Below, in pieces: positions 58,354-64,000 of a DNA stretch of 64,000 bases (the stretch's first letter is position 1; every line of letters starts with the position of its first letter). The position numbers and the translations under genes were made by a program. Under the pieces are notes generated by a model. That model was not told where the DNA came from, made no database searches, and saw nothing but the letters and a program-made list of their open reading frames with translations. The stretch is from Candolleomyces eurysporus (Eukaryota > Basidiomycota > Agaricomycetes > Agaricales > Psathyrellaceae). Location: NCBI GenBank assembly GCA_027579435.1, contig JANBPK010001219.1, positions 1 through 64,000 on the forward strand. Reading direction: 5' to 3'.

Positions 58354-59204
58354 TTAAATGGGCTTGATCTTGAAGTGCAAGGAGATGAGGGAGAAGATCA
58401 AGCACTGCATAACGTAACACCACGAATCAGCTGGCTGACACGAGGAACAGACAAACAATGCAAGACGTACCTTGAGATCTTGGACGAGGTAGTAGAATAC
58501 ACGCAGGCCTTCTGGATCCTCGCTGTCCTGGATATCAACGAGAGAACCAATCTTGGCCGTCTATAAATCCGTCCGGTATTAAACCTCCATTCAATAGACG
58601 AGAGTTCAGCGAGAACACGCACCTCGAAAGAGATATGGTCGCTGCCGATACGAATCTCCAACTCTTGCTTCCCGACGATGTTCTTCTTTGGCCAGTTGCT
58701 ATCGTCTTCCCTGCAACCCCACATCCACGTCAACATCGCCACACCGCGGCAGAACAGCAGAGCCAACAACTTACTTTGTGATCTCACTCGCCTCGACGAT
58801 GCGCTTGAGCTCCTTCACGACCAGCGGACCAACCCACACTGCAATGGGAGATGATAAGAAAACAGCGGCTAACAGAGACAGAAACACAGCGCTTGTTCGC
58901 TCACTTTCTTTTCGGATGAGACTGTCGTTTCGGTAGTTGGAATTGTTGGCGTAGCGAAGACGACCATGGGAGTATTCGAATTCAAGGAATTCGTGGCCGT
59001 GCTTTCCCGAGTGGCCAGTGCTAAGATTTCGATGAAGCCAGGCGATGTTGTTGTCAACCATCCTGTTCTTCTCCGCTCTGCATCGCAAATCGAAGACTTA
59101 CTAGTATCTGCGAAGCAAAGAGAGAGATATCAGCTTTTCGAGGATCTAGAAGCAAGGCTTGGGCAGTACCTGAGGTAGAAAGGGTCTTTTTCAGCAGCAG
59201 ACAT
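58354..59204 (-). CDS. mago: Mago nashi, exon junction complex core subunit
   Basis: Exons on the reverse strand: 59204-59170, 59107-59102 (6 nt), 59020-58905, 58838-58775, 58710-58623, 58560-58471, 58404-58354, giving 149 codons, the normal Mago length. Segments are [111 protein letters not shown] and SLHFKIKPI. These match Mago almost residue by residue from memory. With Y14 it locks eIF4A3 on spliced mRNA. The tiny second exon is required to restore RYY. It is divergent from SUS1, with 331 bp between start codons. Confidence 0.95.
59102..59107 (-). other. 6-nt micro-exon of mago
   Basis: ATACTA on the reverse strand, preceded by TTCGCAG and followed by GTAAGT. Together with flanking split codons it supplies Arg-Tyr-Tyr. 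Without it the frame is lost between exons 1 and 3. Confidence 0.8.
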
Positions 59205-59535
59205 CGTGCTTGCGGTGGTGGTCGTGGTGGTACGAGCGCAAGGCTGGATTGAGTCGCGAAGCATGGCTTGAGTCGGAGCTTGAATTCAGCCACATTGCTC
59301 CCGTCGCGCTCTTTCCGCGACATCGAGCTCGACGTAATACCCTTGAAATAAGGACATCCACCAATGTGGTAGAGGGCATCTACCTGACGAAGTATGTGGT
59401 CTGTATTATACTGATATTCGCCAAATTGACCCACTCTTTGATGGTAGACTCGTCAAGGTATCCACATAACATAACCGCGAACAGGACCGCGTTCGAGGCT
59501 TGAAGGCTACATAATTGGCTGGCTATATACTCGCC
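59205..59535. promoter_or_regulatory. Bidirectional promoter region between mago and SUS1
   Basis: 331 bp separate the divergent start codons. No TATA box or repeated site stands out; a run of GGTGGTGG/GGTACGAGC sequence lies near 59215-59235. Shared regulation of the two genes is inferred from the head-to-head arrangement. Confidence 0.5.
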
Positions 59536-60029
59536 ATGCCCTCTCAAGACCCTCAAGCGCTCTACGCGCAACTTCGTCGTCGTCTTATTGAGACGGGAGA
59601 ATGGGACCAGTGAGCCGGGCGCTTCTCCAGACCCAGCCATACCCTGACCCAATTCACGTCTCGCTGCGTTGCAGAATTCGTGGTATTTTGACCGCTAGGC
59701 TGAATGAGAGCGGTTGGATTGACGATATAAAGAACCGGAGCAAAGGTACGTCGTATAAATTCTACATATCTATCTTCAAGGTGTAGCTTGCTCATGAAGG
59801 GTTGTCACTATAGAACATGCTAGGGAGATGGACTCTCCGTCCTTTCAAGCTCTGTATGAAGAAATTCGGCCGCATGCTCATAGTGAGTCCTGCCTGCGAC
59901 GCATCATTTCATTTCAGATCGCTAACGTGTCTCCCTGTCATCGTAAAACTAGACTCGATACCCCTTGCGGTGAAGAAAGAAATGAACACTGTCATAAGAC
60001 AACACTTGGATAAAAATCTGGCTTCGTGA
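59536..60029 (+). CDS. SUS1: SUS1/ENY2, SAGA and TREX-2 subunit
   Basis: Exons: 59536-59609, 59675-59745, 59814-59882, 59953-60029, giving 96 codons, the usual SUS1/ENY2 size. Sequence blocks are ALYAQLRRRLIETGEWDQ, IRGILTARLNESGWIDDIKN, SPSFQALYEEIRPHA and SIPLAVKKEMNTVIRQHLDK. They match the five-helix ENY2 fold: LxETGEW...LxxRLxESGW...IxPHA...VPxxVKxE. The protein is shared between the SAGA deubiquitinase module and the TREX-2 mRNA export complex at nuclear pores. Introns are phase 2, 1 and 1. Its last two exons have been copied downstream (60420-60630 and 62204-62259). It is convergent with the PARP-like sequences. Confidence 0.92.
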
Positions 60030-60229
60030 TCTGCGTATGTATGAATGTCACTTTGTTTCCATTCATCCTTCCCCGTTCTCCCCCTCTTCCTTTCCTCCTT
60101 GCCCTGCTACTGCTGCTACTTCTCCGCCTCTTAGTGACTGGATCGAGAGCCCACCTGTACATATACATCCAACGCAGGATATGATACAATTTGGACCGCG
60201 TCCCTCTCATCGGCAAGATTTTTTNGGTT

Positions 60230-60414
60230 TCTATTCGCCCATTGATAGAAATGACCGCACTCGCACACATGGCGTCCCCGCTATACACCGCAGCTTCGTG
60301 GTGCTGAAGTGTCCCTCCTCGTTCGACTGTCGCACCAGTTACCTGTCGTCAATCAGCCTCGGTCTCGTCGAGTCGGGAGTTGAAGAAACGTCGGAGAACG
60401 GTTTTGTTCTTTGA
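60230..60414 (-). pseudogene. Fragment of a PARP-like gene (last exon only)
   Basis: The reverse strand reads VTGATVERGGTLQHHEAAVY then AMCASAVISING, the last exon of the PARP-like gene at 62439-63596, with substitutions. Upstream exons are missing, cut off by the SUS1 fragment at 60420. The N at 60224 follows a T run. Confidence 0.75.
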
Positions 60415-60419
60415 ACAGA

Positions 60420-60630
60420 ACGTGCTAGGGAGATGGACTCTCCGTCCTTCCAAGCTCTGTACGAAGAAATTCGGCTGCATGCCCATAGTGAGCCTTGCTT
60501 GCGACGTATCATTTCACTTCAGATTGCTGACTTGATCTTGCTCGTGGATCTAGACTCGATACCCCTTGCGGTAAAGAAAAAAAATGAACACCGTCGTAAG
60601 GCAGCATATAGATAAAAATCTGGCGTCGTG
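60420..60630 (+). pseudogene. SUS1 exons 3-4 partial copy
   Basis: Repeats SUS1 59811-60029: MDSPSFQALYEEIRLHAH, the intron, then DSIPLAVKK. An enlarged A run (AAGAAAAAAAATG) shifts the frame before the final helix, and the downstream bases still match. Exons 1-2 are absent, so it is non-functional. Confidence 0.85.
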
Positions 60631-60665
60631 ATCTACGTATGTAACGACTGTCAACTTGTTTCGGC

Positions 60666-61943
60666 TCATTCTCCCCGTTCTCCTCCTCTCCCTCGTTGCC
60701 CTGCTGCTGCTGCTGCTCTCCCTGGCTTTGCGCCTCCCGATCTAGAGTCTATCTGTGCATATGCATCCAACACAGGATATGATGCAATTTCACCCGTGAC
60801 CGCAATCGCACTTATCGCGTCCTCCCTGTACACCACAGCTTCGTGGTACTGAAGCGTTCCTCCCTGCTCGACCGTCGCACCAGTACCCTACAATCAATCA
60901 GCATCGCTCGCGTCCAGTCGGGAGTTGGAGAAACGTAGGGAGGAGGATGAACATGGTAACGAGACTGCCAGACTGTACCCACGGAATCATAGTTTTCAGG
61001 CGCACGCTGCATGCTATGATTGCATTGACGCATGAGGTGCGTCCTCCCAAGGACGACGTGGTTCAGGATTACGGACTTCAGCTCGTCTGGGTTGCCTGTG
61101 CGGGACGCGTATACGTCTGCTTCTATAAACCAATAGGTTGCCACATAGCGAGTGAGTGAGTACGTCTCGTTGAGGCTGGGTCATAGGTGTGCTGAATGAA
61201 TACTTACTCGAAGATACGTTCGTCGAGTAGATCCCAGCTCCAAACATCCTAGCTAGCCGTCGGCGTTCAATAATGATCAATATTAGTAGTCGAGCAGCTG
61301 GGAGATGGGGACGACTTACCGCCCCCCCGCCTCGTCGATGTCACACGACTGACCGCTCCTCGCCTTCTCGATACGATACGACCCCCTCAATATCGAACAC
61401 AGATTACAATCCGCCGCCCGCAGAGGCTCGTGGCCCCAGCTGATGCCCCTATAGAGCACATTTGTCTCGTGCCGTGGAAGAACTGTTGCACGTTGCCTAC
61501 TTTGTTCCTGCAAAATCAGACAGATGTATCGGTATCCTCATGTCAGCTGAATTCCACCTCCGAATGAAATGCCTGCCAATGGAACTCGAGGAGCTGGTAA
61601 TACTATACCTGTAGCTTTCAAACCTTGACATACGGGCCAAAGCATCTCCAGAATAGATGACATAGAATATGTTGCGGATCTGCGGGGAGGGTTTCTCGGT
61701 GTGCTTCCATGCTGCTAGGAACAAGCTCAAGACTACGCATTCAAGTAGGTCAGTAATATGCTTTGAGCTTCTGTCGTATCCAGACGTAGAATGGGAATAC
61801 TATAATGTGATGTACGTACCTCGGCTGTGGTCGTACTGACCGGGAGAGACATGGAATAGAACCTCCTGCACACCCCAGCCAGTAAGTAAGCTATTTGGAC
61901 GGTACAAGTGGCCTTTGGGGTAGCTTACATTGCCTGTCCACAT
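60666..61943 (-). pseudogene. PARP-like gene, copy 2 (frameshifted)
   Basis: Same exon order as the intact copy: MWTGN, VLFHVSPGQYDHSR, LFLAAWKHTEKPSPQIRNIF, ...VGNVQQFFHGTRQMC, LCSILRGSYRIEKARS, RMFGAGIYSTNVSS, ADVYASRTGNPDELKSVILN, GGTLQYHEAVVYRED. The exon carrying the HGT motif lacks one base relative to the intact copy (near 61413), shifting frame between HGTRQMC and LCSILRG. The C-terminal stop is also lost, extending the frame through a poly-Ala tract to 60666. All splice sites otherwise remain. Either a young pseudogene or a one-base sequencing error; motif integrity makes the latter possible. Confidence 0.75.
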
Positions 61944-62203
61944 TTTGCGACTGAGCTAGGGATTTCTATGATCGAATTGGGCCGGGCGTGACTCTTTGAC
62001 GAAGGTCTCGAAGATCTAGAGGACCTCTAATTCAGCTGTGGAAAGGCGATGAAACACCATCGCCTAGGACCTCGAACGTGATATACACGAGGAGGGCCTG
62101 CTGAATCCCGCGCGTCCTCCTTGAATTCGACCGTCATCATCGTCCTTGGATTGCTGCACACCTCTCCGAGCTTGCAAAAAGACCTACACAGGCCCGCTAA
62201 ATC

Positions 62204-62259
62204 CAAAGAAAATGAACGCTGTCATAAGGCACCATCTGGATAAAAATCTGGCTTCGTGA
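62204..62259 (+). pseudogene. SUS1 last-exon remnant
   Basis: AAATGAACGCTGTCATAAGG to TGGCTTCGTGA matches the last ~45 nt of SUS1 plus 3' flank. It marks the junction of the third duplication unit. Confidence 0.8.
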
Positions 62260-62438
62260 TCTACGTCTGTATGAATGTCACTTTGTTTCGGCCCATCCTT
62301 CCCTCATTGCCCTGCTGCTGCCGCCGCTCTCCTTCACTTTGCGCCTCTCGACCGAGAGTCTATCTGTACGTACGCATCCAACCCAGGTTATAGTACAATT
62401 TCACCCACGTCCCTCGTCGGTAGGATTTCTGTCTTCTT

Positions 62439-63596
62439 TCATTGATAGAAAATGACCGCACTCGCACACATCGCGTCCTCCCTATACACCACGGCCTCGT
62501 GGTACTGCAGCGTTCCTCCCTCCTCGACCGTCGCACCAGTAACCTATCATCAACCAGCCTTAGTCACGGTCTCATCCAGTCGAGAGTTGAGGAGACGTCG
62601 GGGGAGGAGGAGCAGGAGGAGGAATGGTAACGGGAACGAGAATGGCTTTACTCACGGAATTATAGATATCGGGCGCATGCTGCATGCTATGATCGAATTG
62701 ACGCGTGAGGTGCGTCCTCCCGAGGACGACGTGGTTCAGGATTATGGATTTCAGCTTGTCTTTGTTGCCTTTGCGGGATGCGTATCCGTCTGCTTCTGTA
62801 AACCGAAAGGTTACATAGCGAGCGAGTGAGTTGTGGGTCTCACCGAGGTTAGGTTATGGGTGTACGGCTAGTACTTACTCGAAGATACGTTCGTCGAGTA
62901 GATCCCGACTCCAAACATCCCGGCTAGCCAACGGTGTCCAAGATTAATTAATAGTCGAGCAGTAGCTAGGGGAAGGAGACGAAGACTTACCGCTCCTCGC
63001 TTTCTCGATATCATACGACCCCCTCAGAATCAAACACAGACTGCAGTCCGTCCGCCTGCAGAGGCTCGTGTCCACAGCGGATGCCCCGATAGTGCACATC
63101 CGCCTCGTGCCATGGAAGAGGAGCTGCGTGTTGCCTACTTTATTGCTGCGAAATTCAAGAGAAATATCGGGACCTCATGTTAGCATGATTCCACCTTCAA
63201 ATGTTAATGGGACTTAGGGAAGTAGTAATACTGTACCTGTAGTTACTGAACCTTGATAGATGAGCCAAAGCGTCCGCACTCGAATGGACGACATAGAATA
63301 TGTTGCGGATCTGTGGGAAGGGTTTCTTGGCGTGCTTCCATGCTGCTAGGAAGATATTCGAGACTACGAATCCGCTGTTAGCCTCTGTCGTATCTAGACG
63401 CAGAATGGAATACTATCATGGGACGTACTTCGCCTGTGGTCGTTCTCAGAGGGCATGATATGGACCAAATCCTGGTGCACACATCAGCCAGTAAGCCGTC
63501 TGAAAAGAAAAAGTGGGCCTTGGGGCAACTCACATCCGGTGCATCCGTGCATAAGTGGAAGTTAGCTTCACCTGCTATGTCTACGACGATGTGCAT
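62439..63596 (-). CDS. PARP-like catalytic domain protein, intact copy
   Basis: Exons on the reverse strand: 63596-63534, 63471-63429, 63363-63237, 63145-62991, 62923-62879, 62795-62656, 62543-62439, giving 225 codons. Motifs in order: NIFLAAWKHAKKPFPQIRNI, LLFHGTRRMC (His of the H-Y-E signature), TDCSLCLILRGSYDI, GMFGVGIYSTNVSSKADGYA (Tyr and serine loop), LKSIILNHVVLGRTHL, GGTLQYHEAVVYRED (catalytic-type Glu). All three signature positions are present, so NAD-dependent ADP-ribosyl transfer is plausible. The protein is short and lacks DNA-binding or WGR domains, like other small basidiomycete PARP-like proteins. The start is tentative; an upstream exon could exist. Target and role are unknown. 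Confidence 0.8.
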
Positions 63597-64000
63597 CTTG
63601 CAACGAGTTCTAGTTGAGATGGAGTCTGATTGAATTGGGCTGAACGTAATCCTCTGACGAAGGTCTCGAAGATCTAAAGGACCTCAGTTGTGGAAAAGCG
63701 AACCCAACGGCGGTCGTAGAGATGTTCAAAGAACAAAGAGATGGAAACAGGCGCCCACAAACCCCAGAACTCAGCGACTCGACGTGATCTACACGAGGCG
63801 GACTGATGCATGATGAGTCGCGCTTAGAAAGGGCCTGCTAAATCCGGCGCGTCTTGCTTGAATTCGACCATCATCATCGTCCTTGGTACGCACCCATTCC
63901 GCCCTGCCTCAGCGTTCACTAAAAGCCTTACAGTTTCTTCTAGACAAGTTTTCATCCGAAGTCGACGTTTCGCTTCGTTGGTTTTCGCAGTGACCACTGA
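63597..64000. other. Upstream region of PARP-like gene, duplicated
   Basis: GACGAAGGTCTCGAAGATCT and TTGAATTCGACC...CATCATCGTCCTTGG also occur at about 62000-62150, upstream of copy 2. The promoter was therefore duplicated together with the gene. No other gene is seen before the window end. Confidence 0.6.

Noticed and set aside
1..64000. CRISPR arrays, bacterial operons, riboswitches or prophage features
   Set aside because: The window is clearly eukaryotic nuclear DNA with spliceosomal introns; no spaced short repeats were seen.

Overview
The window is from a filamentous basidiomycete, most likely an Agaricomycete. Introns are dense and short (about 45-80 nt, GT-AG). Recognisable nuclear genes include SDH4, ZPR1, Mago nashi, SUS1/ENY2 and a CNNM/Mam3-type protein. 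Lineage-typical families are also present: F-box-derived propeller proteins, a BTB protein, a fungal PARP-like protein and a Plavaka-type transposon companion gene. All gene models below were spliced by hand. For the models whose exons are listed, the summed exon length is a multiple of three. No expression data were available.

Layout. 0-5 kb is transposon debris: a transposon companion gene with a truncated tandem copy, plus a ~200-bp direct repeat. 5.3-21.7 kb is a head-to-tail array of five paralogues (A-E) with a coiled-coil N-terminus and a C-terminal region resembling the propeller part of agaric F-box proteins. All share six exons and five introns at identical phases. A truncated SDH4 pseudogene sits between copies A and B; the intact SDH4 follows copy E, which records how the array began. 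24-34 kb holds a SUMO-interacting-motif-like disordered protein, a small C2H2 protein, a many-exon disordered protein and ZPR1. 34.5-39.5 kb holds a retroelement-like RNase H ORF and a degenerate F-box-like gene. 41-47.5 kb holds a BTB protein, a CNNM/Mam3-like protein and an acyltransferase-3 protein. 48.5-49.2 kb is an assembly gap. 50.5-57 kb holds a C2H2 protein, an MFS permease and a proline-rich protein. 58.3-64 kb holds Mago nashi and SUS1 head to head, then SUS1 convergent with a PARP-like gene. The SUS1 3' end and the PARP-like gene have been partly duplicated twice more.

The most interesting system is the five-gene array. Its framework is strongly conserved, but the copies differ sharply in a few short stretches predicted to be loops, and the F-box has been replaced by a repeat-built coiled coil. 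That pattern would fit a diversifying recognition family, but function is inference only. Sequence quality matters: outside about 41.5-55.5 kb single Ns mostly follow homopolymers and behave as frame-breaking length errors, whereas inside that interval Ns behave as ordinary in-frame ambiguous bases.
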